Below, one piece after another: positions 1 through 7,303 of a stretch of DNA of 15,622 nucleotides. Numbering within the stretch: position 1 is the stretch's first letter; each line of letters opens with the position of its first letter. The position numbers were made by a program, and so were the translations under genes. The notes under the pieces are model-generated. The model did no database searches, was not told the DNA's origin, and saw only the letters and a program-made list of their open reading frames with translations. Origin of the DNA: an uncultured Hungatella sp. (lineage in GTDB: Bacteria; Bacillota; Clostridia; Lachnospirales; Lachnospiraceae); contig CAJUEJ010000008.1 of assembly GCA_910585435.1 (NCBI GenBank), positions 111,962 through 127,583 on the forward strand, written 5' to 3'.

Positions 1-18
1 CGTGTGCTCTTCCGATCT
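1..18. other. Illumina adapter remnant at contig end
   Basis: The first 18 bases, CGTGTGCTCTTCCGATCT, equal the 3' end of the Illumina TruSeq index (read 2) adapter. This is sequencing-library DNA left on the contig, not genome. The genuine sequence begins at about base 19, inside rpsF. Residues read through this stretch should be ignored. Confidence 0.93.
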
Positions 19-143
19 TGAAAGAGGCTTATTATTACTTCATTCAGTTCGAGTCTGATTCCAACTGTCCAAACGAATTGGAGTCCCATATTCGTATTAT
101 GGAGCCGGTAATCAGATATTTATGCGTAAGACAGGATGCATAA
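19..143 (+). CDS. rpsF: Small ribosomal subunit protein bS6, C-terminal part (5' truncated)
   Basis: Only the last ~40 codons are present, ending at TAA 141-143. The frame reads KEAYYYFIQFES, then ELESHIRIMEPVIRYLCVR, and ends QDA. The aromatic beta strand, the ELE..RI.E.V.RYL.VR pattern and the short charged tail are typical of the C-terminal half of ribosomal protein S6, which binds 16S rRNA with S18 in the 30S platform. The position directly upstream of ssb and rpsR is the conserved bacterial order rpsF-ssb-rpsR and supports the call. The 5' part is missing because the contig starts here with adapter sequence; it is not a real pseudogene. Confidence 0.88.
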
Positions 144-165
144 CAGATAAAGAAAGAGTGATCGA

Positions 166-621
166 ATGAATAGAGTAATCCTAATGGGTAGATTAACCAG
201 AGATCCGGAAGTAAGATATTCTCAGGGCGAGAGGGCCATGGCCATTGCAAGATACACCCTTGCCGTAGACAGAAGAGGCCGCAGAAACCAGAGCCAGGAC
301 GGCGGCGAGCAGACTGCGGACTTTATCCCCTGTGTGGCTTTTGACAGAGCCGGTGAATTCGCCGAGAAGTATTTCCGTCAGGGCATGAGAGTCCTGATTT
401 CCGGACGCATTCAGACTGGAAGTTATACCAACAGGGATGGTCAGAAGGTTTATACAACGGAAGTGATCGTAGACGATCAGGAGTTTGCAGACAGCAAGAA
501 CGCATCTGCTGGCGACGGCGGCTATCAGCCTATGTCCAGGCCGGCTCCCGCCAGCGCTATCGGAGATGGCTTTATGAACATCCCGGACGGTGTTGAAGAT
601 GAAGGGCTTCCGTTTAACTAA
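166..621 (+). CDS. ssb: Single-stranded DNA-binding protein SSB
   Basis: 151 aa. It coats single-stranded DNA during replication, repair and recombination. The N-terminal OB fold covers about residues 1-108: it starts MNRVILMGRLTRDPEVRYS, followed by YTLAVDR, FIPCVAF and a GMRVLISGRIQ strand, all typical of SSB. A Gly/Pro-rich linker follows, and the protein ends in an acidic tip, EDEGLPFN, which recruits partner proteins. Most SSBs end exactly at Pro-Phe; here one Asn follows, a small oddity. The ATG at 166 lies 22 bases after the rpsF stop with a weak AAGAAAGAG ribosome site, so it is probably co-transcribed and translationally coupled with rpsF and rpsR. A replicative SSB, not a phage copy, judging from this operon position. 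Confidence 0.95.
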   Translation: MNRVILMGRLTRDPEVRYSQGERAMAIARYTLAVDRRGRRNQSQDGGEQTADFIPCVAFDRAGEFAEKYFRQGMRVLISGRIQTGSYTNRDGQKVYTTEVIVDDQEFADSKNASAGDGGYQPMSRPAPASAIGDGFMNIPDGVEDEGLPFN

Positions 622-647
622 GCGATTATAGAAGGAGGTTGCAGACC

Positions 648-917
648 ATGGCATTCAATAAGAATGATAAAGCTGACGGCGCTAAGGTCAGAAGAGGCGG
701 CGCAATCCGCAGAAGAAAGAAAGTTTGTGTATTCTGCGGCGAGAAGAACGGCGAGATCGATTACAAGGATACAAACAAACTGAAAAGATACGTATCTGAG
801 AGAGGGAAGATCCTTCCCAGAAGAATTACAGGAAACTGTGCAAAGCACCAGAGAGCCTTGACCGTTGCTGTGAAGAGAGCACGTCATCTGGCACTGATGC
901 CATATACGATGGAATAA
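648..917 (+). CDS. rpsR: Small ribosomal subunit protein bS18
   Basis: 89 aa. S18 pairs with S6 on the 30S platform. Family marks: a basic N-terminus (RRGGAIRRRKK), then KVCVFCGEK, IDYKD, LKRYVSERGKILPRRITG, CAKHQRAL and VKRARHLALMPY at the end. The set Cys27, Cys30, Cys64 and His67 matches the zinc-binding (C+) form of S18, whereas many bacteria carry a cysteine-free form, so translation may depend on zinc supply. I chose ATG 648 because AAGGAGG ends 9 bases upstream; a TTG at 639 is in frame but sits right against that site. It is the last gene of the rpsF-ssb-rpsR unit and is followed by a terminator. Confidence 0.96.
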   Translation: MAFNKNDKADGAKVRRGGAIRRRKKVCVFCGEKNGEIDYKDTNKLKRYVSERGKILPRRITGNCAKHQRALTVAVKRARHLALMPYTME

Positions 918-946
918 TTGCTGGTACTGCCACAGGCGGTATCAGG

Positions 947-984
947 AGGGGCTGCCGCACTGGATTGTGTGTCAGCCTCTTTTT
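947..984 (+). terminator. Rho-independent terminator after rpsR
   Basis: AGGGGCTG (947-954) pairs with CAGCCTCT (973-980) through 8 pairs including one G-U, and the right arm runs straight into TTTTT. A second, upstream hairpin lies at 921-945: CTGGTACTGCC, a 3-base loop, then GGCGGTATCAG, 11 pairs with two G-U. The two together close the ribosomal protein unit. The rest of the gap up to the gdpP promoter shows nothing else I can name. Confidence 0.62.
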
Positions 985-1086
985 ATGTACACAGGCACTC
1001 CAGGAAAGGTTGGCAGTCAGGCCGGACAGACATGGGGGACGGCAGGCCTGAGGAATTAAAAAACAGTGTACTAGTGATAACTGTTG

Positions 1087-1095
1087 TGGTATAAT
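1087..1095 (+). promoter_or_regulatory. Extended -10 promoter of gdpP-rplI-dnaB
   Basis: TGGTATAAT is a perfect extended -10 element (TGnTATAAT). The hexamer 17 bases upstream (1067-1072, TGTACT) is a poor -35, as often seen with extended -10 promoters. Transcription would start near 1102, about 40 bases before the gdpP ATG. This rules out gene starts placed at 1084. Confidence 0.68.
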
Positions 1096-1140
1096 CCTAC
1101 GAAAGGGCAGTACCTTCTGGTGCTGCAAAGGAGAAAGCCT

Positions 1141-3189
1141 ATGAATAAGAAAAAGAAAGTAAGGGGACAGCTGGGAATCTATTTGCAGTGGCCTTTGATT
1201 TTAGGGATTCTGGTAGTCCTGACCAATGTAGCCATAGGAGTCATAAACACGGCCGCAGGCCTGGCTATGTGCCTGTTTACGCTGGTGTATCTGTCCATAG
1301 CTGTTTTCCTCTATGTCTACAAAAAGAGAGGCCTGCTGGCTGATCTGGTAGAATTTTCGGCCGATTATGCCTGGGTGCAGAAAAAATTGCTGTCGGATCT
1401 GGATCTTCCCTATGCCATGACAGATGAGGCAGGGCGTATTTTGTGGATGAATGAGAAATTCTCAGAGCTGATAAAAGGAGAAAACAACGGAGGACGTACA
1501 CTGCCCGGCATATTCCCGGATATCACAAAAGAGGTACTGGCAGACTTAAAAGAAAGCGCCAGCCTCCACATTTCTCTGAGAGAGTCAAAATACCGCATGG
1601 ACATAAAGCCAGTGGTTCTGGAAGCAGAGGAACAGGCAGCGGAATTTCTGGATACAGGGAGGCAGCACCATTCTCTTTTTGCCGTGTACTTGTTTGACGA
1701 GACAGAGATTTTACAGTACAGGCAGGAGATTGACGACCAGAAGATGGTAGCCGGCCTGATTTACCTGGACAATTACGACGAAGCGCTGGAAAGCGTGGAG
1801 GAGGTCCGCCGTTCTCTTCTGATGGCCCTGATTGACCGAAAAATCAACAAATATATCTCTGGTATGACCGGAGTAGTAAAAAAGCTGGAAAAGGATAAAT
1901 ATTTCTTTGCCATAAAGCAGCACTATATACCGGAACTGAGGGAACAGAGATTTTCTATTCTGGAGGAGGTAAAGGCAGTAAATATCGGCAATGAGATGTC
2001 TGTGACTTTAAGTATCGGACTGGGTATGGGCGGCGGCTCCTACGGGCAGAACTATGAGTTTGCCCGCATGGCTATTGATATGGCTTTAGGACGGGGCGGC
2101 GACCAGGCAGTGCTTAAAAGCGCGGAGAAGATAGAATATTTCGGCGGCAAATCCCAGCAGCAGGAGAAAACCACCCGTGTAAAGGCCCGTGTAAAGGCCC
2201 ATGCCCTGAGAGAACTGATGGAGACAAAGGATCATCTTCTGATCATGGGACACAGGCTGGCAGATATAGACTCCTTCGGTGCAGCCGTAGGTATCTACCG
2301 GATCGCCACTGCCCTGGACAAGAAAGCACACATTGTTATCAATGAGGTGACTTCCTCTGTCCGTCCTATGATGGATCGGTTTGTCAATAACCAGGGGTAT
2401 CCGGATGATCTGTTTTTAAACGGGGAACAGGCGGCAGAGCTGGTAGACGCCAACACCATGCTTGTGGTGGTAGACGTAAACCGTCCCAGCATTACAGATG
2501 CACCTCAGCTTCTTCACATGGTAAAAACCGTGGTGGTGCTGGATCACCACAGGCAGAGTAGCGAGATCATCGACAATGCGGTGCTGTCCTACGTGGAACC
2601 CTATGCATCCTCTGCCTGTGAGATGGTGGCGGAAGTACTGCAGTATATTGCCGACGACATTAAGATTAAATCCCAGGAAGCAGACGCCATGTACGCCGGC
2701 ATTGTGATTGACACCAACAATTTCAACAATCAGACAGGAGTCCGCACCTTCGAGGCAGCTGCCTACTTAAGACGGTGCGGCGCAGACATTACCAGGGTCA
2801 GGAAGCTGTTTAGGGATGATATGGAGAATTACAAGGCCAGGGCCCAGGCAGTCAACCAGGCAGAGGTGTTTGAACAGGCCTTTGCCATCAGTGAGTGTCC
2901 TACCCAGGGAATCCAGAACCCAACCATTGTGGCGGCCCAGGCGGCCAATGAGCTTTTGGAGATAAAAGGAATCAAGGCCTCCGTGGTAATGAGTAAATAC
3001 AACGGGGTGATTTACCTAAGCGCCCGTTCCATTGACGAGGTCAATGTACAGGTGATGATGGAGAAGCTGGGCGGCGGCGGCCACCGTGCAGTGGCAGGAG
3101 CGCAGCTGAAGGGAGTTTCCATCGATGAGGCAAAACAGAAGCTGAAAGAAGTAATCCGTGAAATGATAGAAAAGGGAGAGGTCAGCTGA
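1141..3189 (+). CDS. gdpP: Membrane-anchored cyclic-di-AMP phosphodiesterase GdpP (DHH-DHHA1)
   Basis: 682 aa. GdpP/YybT hydrolyses c-di-AMP to pApA at the membrane and so tunes osmotic and cell-wall stress responses. Order of parts: two membrane helices (about 15-60), a degenerate PAS domain (about 80-150), a degenerate GGDEF domain without the GGDEF signature (about 190-330), then the catalytic DHH domain with H371, D375 and D377 (MGHRLADID), D445 (VVDVNRP), D468-H469-H470 and D524 (IDTNNF). The DHHA1 domain carries GGGGH at 644-648. All expected metal ligands are present, so it should be active. ATG 1141 was chosen because AAAGGAG precedes it and the predicted promoter covers the more upstream alternative. 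It leads the conserved gdpP-rplI-dnaB unit, with rplI 48 bases downstream. Confidence 0.95.
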   Translation: MNKKKKVRGQLGIYLQWPLILGILVVLTNVAIGVINTAAGLAMCLFTLVYLSIAVFLYVYKKRGLLADLVEFSADYAWVQKKLLSDLDLPYAMTDEAGRILWMNEKFSELIKGENNGGRTLPGIFPDITKEVLADLKESASLHISLRESKYRMDIKPVVLEAEEQAAEFLDTGRQHHSLFAVYLFDETEILQYRQEIDDQKMVAGLIYLDNYDEALESVEEVRRSLLMALIDRKINKYISGMTGVVKKLEKDKYFFAIKQHYIPELREQRFSILEEVKAVNIGNEMSVTLSIGLGMGGGSYGQNYEFARMAIDMALGRGGDQAVLKSAEKIEYFGGKSQQQEKTTRVKARVKAHALRELMETKDHLLIMGHRLADIDSFGAAVGIYRIATALDKKAHIVINEVTSSVRPMMDRFVNNQGYPDDLFLNGEQAAELVDANTMLVVVDVNRPSITDAPQLLHMVKTVVVLDHHRQSSEIIDNAVLSYVEPYASSACEMVAEVLQYIADDIKIKSQEADAMYAGIVIDTNNFNNQTGVRTFEAAAYLRRCGADITRVRKLFRDDMENYKARAQAVNQAEVFEQAFAISECPTQGIQNPTIVAAQAANELLEIKGIKASVVMSKYNGVIYLSARSIDEVNVQVMMEKLGGGGHRAVAGAQLKGVSIDEAKQKLKEVIREMIEKGEVS

Positions 3190-3237
3190 CGCCGGAGGGC
3201 CAGAGCCTGCCCCTGCTGAATAAGGAGAGTATAAATT

Positions 3238-3684
3238 ATGGAAGTTGTATTATTAGAGGATGTAAAAGCATTAGGAAAAAAGGGACAGATCGTCAAGGTA
3301 AATGAGGGATACGCCCGGAATTTTATTCTGCCTAAGAAACTGGGAGTGGAGGCCACATCAAAGAATTTAAATGACTTAAAGCTTAAGAAAGCCAATGAAG
3401 AGAAGGTGGCTGCACAGCAGCTGGCGGCGGCAAAGGAGCTGGCAGAGAAGCTGGAGAAAGCTTCCGTCACCCTGTCCATCAAGGCAGGAGATAACGGAAA
3501 AGCCTTCGGATCCGTATCCGGCAAAGAGATCGCCAAAGCTATCGAGGAGCAGTTAAAGCTGGATATTGATAAGAAAAAACTGGTGCTTCCGGAACCTCTT
3601 AAGACATTTGGAACCCATGAGGTTCCCGTAAAGCTTCACAAGGACGTGACAGCCAAACTGGCAGTTAAAGTAACAGAGGCATAA
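3238..3684 (+). CDS. rplI: Large ribosomal subunit protein bL9
   Basis: 148 aa, the usual length. L9 binds 23S rRNA near the L1 stalk and helps keep the reading frame. The N-terminal domain is textbook: MEVVLLEDVKALGKKGQIV, then VNEGYARNFILPKKLG. A long Lys/Ala/Glu-rich helix links it to the C-terminal domain, with DNGKAFGSVSGKEIA at about 89-103 and a final HEVPVKLHKDVTAKLAVKV strand. The start has TAAGGAGAG about 8 bases upstream. It sits between gdpP and dnaB, the standard Firmicute arrangement, and probably shares the promoter at 1087. Confidence 0.97.
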   Translation: MEVVLLEDVKALGKKGQIVKVNEGYARNFILPKKLGVEATSKNLNDLKLKKANEEKVAAQQLAAAKELAEKLEKASVTLSIKAGDNGKAFGSVSGKEIAKAIEEQLKLDIDKKKLVLPEPLKTFGTHEVPVKLHKDVTAKLAVKVTEA

Positions 3685-3687
3685 GCC

Positions 3688-3720
3688 AACCATAACAAAA
3701 CCGTAACCAAACCGTAACCA
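3688..3720 (+). repeat. Three tandem 11-bp repeats between rplI and dnaB
   Basis: AACCATAACAA (3688-3698) is followed by two identical copies of AACCGTAACCA (3699-3709 and 3710-3720) and a partial AACCGG. The array starts just after the rplI stop and ends about 40 bases before the dnaB ATG. It does not look like a terminator. Function unknown; it could be slippage or a protein site in the dnaB leader. Confidence 0.8.
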
Positions 3721-3760
3721 AACCGGCAGTGCCAGGCAGGCACATCAGAAGGAGGAGAAT

Positions 3761-5107
3761 ATGGATGAAGCCCTGATAAAGCGGGTACTCCCTCACAGCA
3801 TTGAAGGCGAGCAGTCAGTCATCGGATCCATGCTGATGGACCGGGAAGCCATCATTACCGCTTCGGAGATTGTCACTGCAGACGACTTTTACCAGCATCA
3901 GTATGGTATTATGTTCGAATCCATGATTGAGCTGTTTAATGAGGGAAAACCGGTGGATTTAGTGACGCTCCAGAACCGTTTAAAGGAGAAGGACGTACCG
4001 CCGGAGATTTCCAGCCTGGAATTTGTAAGGGATATTATCACCACGGTTCCCACCTCAGCCAACGTAAAATCCTATGCAGGCATTGTCAGGGAAAAAGCTG
4101 TGCTCAGAAGGCTGATCAAGGTAAACGAAGAGATTGCCAACAACTGTTATCTGGGAAGGGAGCCTTTGGAGACCATTCTGGCAGACACGGAAAAAAAGAT
4201 TTTTGATCTCCTTCAGAGCCGGGATTCTGCTGAGTTTGTCCCCATACGCCAGGTAGCCCTCAACGTGCTGGAGAATATTGAGAAGGCGTACAGGACCAGG
4301 GAAACGGTCACAGGAGTTCCCACAGGCTTTACGGATTTAGACTATAAGACCTCCGGGTTCCAGCCGTCAGACCTGATTCTTCTGGCCGCCCGCCCGTCGA
4401 TGGGCAAGACTGCCTTTGTCCTTAATGTGGTGGATTATGTAGCCGTGAGAAAAGGGATTCCCTGTATGGTTTTCAGCCTGGAGATGTCCAAAGAACAGCT
4501 GGTAAACCGAATGCTTGCCATGGAATCCAATGTGGATACCCAGAAGCTGCGGACAGGTACTCTGACCGATTCGGATTGGGATGCCGTGGTAGAGGGAGTG
4601 GGGGTTATCGGCAGTTCGAAGCTGATAATCGATGACACCCCCGGTATTTCCGTCACAGAGTTAAGATCCAAATGCCGGAAAATCAAGCTGGAGCATGGCC
4701 TGGGGATGGTGATTATCGACTATCTTCAGCTGATGACAGGAAGCGGAAAAACCAGCGACAACCGGCAGCAGGAGATCTCAGAGATTTCCCGTTCATTAAA
4801 GGCATTGGCCAGGGAGCTGAAGGCCCCGGTTGTGGCACTGTCCCAGCTAAGCCGTGCCTGCGAGACAAGAGCCGATCACCGCCCCATGCTTTCGGACTTA
4901 AGGGAATCAGGAGCCATCGAGCAGGATGCAGATGTGGTAATGTTTTTGTACCGCGATGATTACTATAATAAAGATTCTGATATGAAGGATATTGCGGAGG
5001 TTATTATTGCCAAGCAGAGAAACGGCCCTATCGGAACCGTGAACCTGCTGTGGCTGCCCCAGTTTACGAAATTCGTCAATGCTGCCAGGCAGCCGGAAAA
5101 CGGATAA
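3761..5107 (+). CDS. dnaB: Replicative DNA helicase DnaB
   Basis: 448 aa, normal for DnaB (DnaC in the Bacillus subtilis naming). The hexamer unwinds DNA ahead of the replisome, moving 5' to 3'. The N-terminal primase-interacting domain (about 1-110) contains IEGEQSVIGSMLMD and the PVDLVTLQNRL block. The RecA-like ATPase domain has Walker A ARPSMGKT with Lys216, H1a VFSLEMSKEQL, Walker B VIIDYLQLM, H3 ALSQLSRACETR and H4 LSDLRESGAIEQDADVV. No intein or insertion interrupts the motifs. AGAAGGAGGAG lies close upstream of the ATG. It is the last gene of the gdpP-rplI-dnaB unit and is followed by a strong terminator. Confidence 0.97.
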   Translation: MDEALIKRVLPHSIEGEQSVIGSMLMDREAIITASEIVTADDFYQHQYGIMFESMIELFNEGKPVDLVTLQNRLKEKDVPPEISSLEFVRDIITTVPTSANVKSYAGIVREKAVLRRLIKVNEEIANNCYLGREPLETILADTEKKIFDLLQSRDSAEFVPIRQVALNVLENIEKAYRTRETVTGVPTGFTDLDYKTSGFQPSDLILLAARPSMGKTAFVLNVVDYVAVRKGIPCMVFSLEMSKEQLVNRMLAMESNVDTQKLRTGTLTDSDWDAVVEGVGVIGSSKLIIDDTPGISVTELRSKCRKIKLEHGLGMVIIDYLQLMTGSGKTSDNRQQEISEISRSLKALARELKAPVVALSQLSRACETRADHRPMLSDLRESGAIEQDADVVMFLYRDDYYNKDSDMKDIAEVIIAKQRNGPIGTVNLLWLPQFTKFVNAARQPENG

Positions 5108-5128
5108 TATGTACTTTAAAGAATATGA

Positions 5129-5172
5129 AACGCCGGGTCTGATAAAAAAGGCCCGGCGTTGTTACTATTTTT
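5129..5172 (+). terminator. Rho-independent terminator after dnaB
   Basis: AACGCCGGGTC (5129-5139) pairs with GGCCCGGCGTT (5150-5160), 11 pairs with one G-U and a 10-base A-rich loop. It is followed by GTTACTATTTTT. It begins 21 bases after the dnaB stop and isolates the next gene. Confidence 0.8.
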
Positions 5173-5273
5173 AAAGTTTTTATCATAATATTTATTATCA
5201 AGTCATATGATGTTAATAAGGTATGGACATCCTGGATATAAAATGGAAATTATGGACCAAAGGAGAGGAGCAT

Positions 5274-6068
5274 ATGGCGGAGATACGTTATTTGATATCA
5301 GACGCAGCTAAAAAAGTAGATGTAGAATCCCATGTCCTTCGGTATTGGGAGGATGAACTGGAAGTGCAGATCCCGAGAAACGAGATGGGGCATCGGTATT
5401 ATACGGATTACCAAATCCGCTTATTTCGCCAGATAAAGGAACTAAAAGAGAAAGGATACCAGCTGAAGGCAATTAAAAATGCCTTAAATAAAATGTCAGG
5501 TGAAATGGAAGACATCACCATCACCGAAGATCATATGGAGGAAGATATGAAAGCAGCCTGGAAGGAAAGTCAAATAAGAGAGGGGCATACAAGGGAAAGG
5601 CAGACAAAGGAAAAAGAAGGGGGAAAGGAAGAAGGAAAAGTGAACAAAACAGAGGCTGAGGCAGAGGAGACAGGGATAGAAGCTGCCGTTACAATGCAGC
5701 CTGTCCAGGCATCGGACATGACATCGGAAAAGATGGCCCAGCTTCAGAGCATTATGAACCATATTATCGGACAAGCCATGGATGCCAACATGGAAAGAAT
5801 CAGCAAGGAGATCACGAAAGAGGTCAGTGAAAATGTGAGTGAAACCCTGAGCGAAAATGTCAGTGAGAATGTGACAGATCGTGTCATGAAGGAAGTGGAA
5901 TACCTGCTGCGGGTGAACGACGAAAAGGAAGAAGAACGGTTTAAACAGCTGGATGAGACCATACGGGCATATCAGAAAAACGGTAGAGGAAGGGCAGAGG
6001 CGGCAGCCACAAAAATGCCATTTTTTAAAAGGAAAAAATTCGGAAAAAGCGGGAAAAAGCTATTTTAG
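5274..6068 (+). CDS. MerR-family DNA-binding protein with coiled-coil and basic tail
   Basis: 264 aa. Residues about 4-75 form a MerR-type winged helix-turn-helix: YLISDAAKKVDVESHVLRYWEDEL, then GHRYYTDYQIRLFRQIKELKEKGYQLKAIKNAL. No cysteine metal or drug pocket follows. Instead there is a very charged Glu/Lys stretch (about 98-150), then a predicted coiled coil (about 165-240) with SENV/SETL-type four-residue steps at 183-200, and a tail (248-264) rich in Lys/Arg and Phe (FFKRKKFG). This layout recalls the Bacillus chromosome-anchoring protein RacA more than a ligand-sensing MerR regulator, but I cannot show homology beyond the DNA-binding head. ATG 5274 is preceded by AGGAGAGGAG; an ATG at 5223 has no such site. 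Monocistronic, between two hairpins. Confidence 0.8.
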   Translation: MAEIRYLISDAAKKVDVESHVLRYWEDELEVQIPRNEMGHRYYTDYQIRLFRQIKELKEKGYQLKAIKNALNKMSGEMEDITITEDHMEEDMKAAWKESQIREGHTRERQTKEKEGGKEEGKVNKTEAEAEETGIEAAVTMQPVQASDMTSEKMAQLQSIMNHIIGQAMDANMERISKEITKEVSENVSETLSENVSENVTDRVMKEVEYLLRVNDEKEEERFKQLDETIRAYQKNGRGRAEAAATKMPFFKRKKFGKSGKKLF

Positions 6069-6073
6069 ACCAG

Positions 6074-6098
6074 AGCGTGCAGAGGCTATCTGCACGCT
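6074..6098 (+). terminator. Convergent hairpin between the MerR gene and the amidotransferase gene
   Basis: AGCGTGCAGA (6074-6083) pairs perfectly with TCTGCACGCT (6089-6098) around a 5-base loop. It starts 5 bases after the MerR-family stop and contains the last codons and TAG of the opposing gene. U-tracts are poor on both strands, so it is a weak or factor-aided terminator shared by the two genes. Confidence 0.5.
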
Positions 6099-6796
6099 TC
6101 TACAAATTGTAAAAATAAATTGGCAGCAGCCTCATCCTGGCTCCACAGATATTCTGGATGCCACTGGACTCCCACTAAAAACGGATAGTCAGGCATTTCT
6201 ATGGCTTCGATCAGTCCTTCCGGTCCAAAGCCGCTGACAATACAGCGGGGAGCCAGATCCCTGACAGCCTGATGGTGCATGCTGTTGACCTGGATAGTCA
6301 GACCATGGCAGATATCCGCCAGCCTGGTTCCGGGAACCACAGATACATGGTGGGACGCAACAGCATAAGGAAAGGGCTGCTTGTGTGCAACCGGAAAGTT
6401 CTGGGGAAACTGGCTGGGAATATCCTGGTATATGGTACCGCCCAGGCCGATGTTGATAAGCTGGATGCCGCGGCAGATGCCAAGGACAGGCTTCCTTACC
6501 TCCATAACCAGGCGTAAAAGCGCCAGCTCCAATGTGTCCCGCTTCGCAGACACCGCCCCGCAGTGCATATGGGTTTCTTCTCCGAACAAAAAAGGATGAA
6601 CATCAGGACCGCCGGTAAAAAGAATGCCGTCACATAGAGAAACAAGCCTTTGCAAATCCGGTTCCTCCGCTTCCAGCGGCAGAACAATGGGAATACCTCC
6701 CGCCTCTTTTACTGCACGTAAGTATGTATTCCGCATAGAGATGTCATTGGTTTCCACATCGTAAGATGGGGTTAAGCCGATAAGTGGTTTACGCAT
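6086..6796 (-). CDS. Class-I glutamine amidotransferase-like hydrolase (peptidase C26, PuuD-like)
   Basis: 236 aa. The family cleaves gamma-glutamyl bonds, for example gamma-glutamyl-GABA in putrescine breakdown, in the cytoplasm. The catalytic set is present: the nucleophile Cys108 in LGICRGIQLIN, followed by LGGTIYQDIP, SMHHQAV at 172-178, and His213/Glu215 in VQWHPE. The N-terminus PLIGLTPSYD and the FTGGPDVHP block are typical of the C26 subgroup and separate it from PabA/TrpG partners. GGAGG lies 6 bases before the ATG. No putrescine genes adjoin it, so the true substrate is open; a peptidoglycan or folate gamma-glutamyl substrate is possible. It follows the ferredoxin gene on the same strand, separated by a hairpin. 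Confidence 0.9.
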   Translation of the reverse strand: MRKPLIGLTPSYDVETNDISMRNTYLRAVKEAGGIPIVLPLEAEEPDLQRLVSLCDGILFTGGPDVHPFLFGEETHMHCGAVSAKRDTLELALLRLVMEVRKPVLGICRGIQLINIGLGGTIYQDIPSQFPQNFPVAHKQPFPYAVASHHVSVVPGTRLADICHGLTIQVNSMHHQAVRDLAPRCIVSGFGPEGLIEAIEMPDYPFLVGVQWHPEYLWSQDEAAANLFLQFVEACR

Positions 6797-6812
6797 AAAT
6801 CCTCCAGGGCCT

Positions 6813-6849
6813 CAATAATAAATGCCTTCTCCGGTGAAGGAAAAGGCAT
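6813..6849 (-). terminator. Terminator downstream of the ferredoxin gene
   Basis: On the minus strand ATGCCTT (6849-6843) pairs with AAGGCAT (6828-6822), with an inner TCC/GGA pairing, and then runs into TTATTATTG. It lies about 20 bases after the ferredoxin stop and 25 bases before the amidotransferase start. It may therefore end the ferredoxin message or attenuate read-through into the next gene. Confidence 0.6.
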
Positions 6850-6869
6850 CTATGTATCAAAGATTATAA

Positions 6870-7040
6870 TTATGCTTCGCTGATAGCGCCGGTTGGGCAG
6901 GCAGACTCGCAAGCGCCGCAATCGATACAGGTATCCGGATCAATTACATACTGGGAATCACCCTGAGAGATTGCTCCTACGGGGCACTCGCCTTCACAGG
7001 TACCGCAAGATACGCAAGCATCACTAATTACACGTGCCAT
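6870..7040 (-). CDS. 2[4Fe-4S] clostridial-type ferredoxin
   Basis: 56 aa, a short gene that length filters tend to miss. It is a low-potential electron carrier in the cytoplasm, serving enzymes such as pyruvate:ferredoxin oxidoreductase and hydrogenase. Two complete cluster motifs are visible: Cys9, 12, 15 and 19 (CVSCGTCEGECP) and Cys38, 41, 44 and 48 (CIDCGACESACP). Each is followed by the usual GAI, giving the internal two-fold repeat of this family. The ATG has GGAGGTAA 6 bases upstream. It has its own promoter (7078-7106) and is divergent from a small CxxC redox protein. Size and motif spacing match clostridial ferredoxins. Confidence 0.96.
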   Translation of the reverse strand: MARVISDACVSCGTCEGECPVGAISQGDSQYVIDPDTCIDCGACESACPTGAISEA

Positions 7041-7077
7041 AATAAATTACCTCCTTATATTCTATGCATTTGCTATC

Positions 7078-7106
7078 ATTCTATACTATAACCCTCAAAT
7101 ATTCAA
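7078..7106 (-). promoter_or_regulatory. Predicted sigma-A promoter of the ferredoxin gene
   Basis: On the minus strand TTGAAT (7106-7101) is followed after exactly 17 bases by TAGAAT (7083-7078). Transcription would begin near 7071, about 30 bases before the ferredoxin ATG. In the divergent gap 7041-7303 this and the promoter at 7179 are the only sites I can support. Confidence 0.6.
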
Positions 7107-7178
7107 GAGGAAATTGCAGGTACCATTGTACAAAATTGAAAGCAATATCTATTAGCTAAAACTAACTAAAATTCAGCC

Positions 7179-7207
7179 TTGCCAAGAAAGAAGAAAAGTA
7201 TTATAGT
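7179..7207 (+). promoter_or_regulatory. Predicted sigma-A promoter of the CxxC redox protein gene
   Basis: TTGCCA (7179-7184), a 17-base spacer and TATAGT (7202-7207). Start would be near 7214, leaving a leader of about 90 bases before the ATG at 7304. I see no riboswitch fold in that leader. Confidence 0.6.
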
Positions 7208-7303
7208 AATAACAGTACTTGTCTTTGCGGATGATTTCCTGCCATATGAATCAGGCGCAGGGAGACTCCATGAGTACGTTATTGAAAAAAGGAGGAAATA
7301 CCA

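Noticed and set aside
193..654. Minus-strand open frame of 153 codons
   Set aside because: It is antisense to ssb and has no ribosome site or family pattern.
1084..1140. In-frame upstream extension of gdpP
   Set aside because: It begins inside the predicted promoter before the likely transcript start and has no ribosome site; ATG 1141 has one.
3012..3536. Minus-strand open frame of 174 codons with a Ser/Ala/Phe-rich product
   Set aside because: It is antisense to gdpP and rplI, which match their families along their full length; the low-complexity product reflects the reversed Lys/Ala/Glu codons of rplI.
5193..5198. TATTAT as a -10 for the MerR-family gene
   Set aside because: The only partner is TTTAAA, in AT-rich DNA right after the dnaB terminator; too weak to list as a promoter.
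5820..5895. Repeating GTCAGTGAAAATGTG-like DNA as a possible repeat array
   Set aside because: It lies in frame inside the MerR-family gene and encodes the regular steps of a coiled coil; it is not a CRISPR or non-coding repeat.
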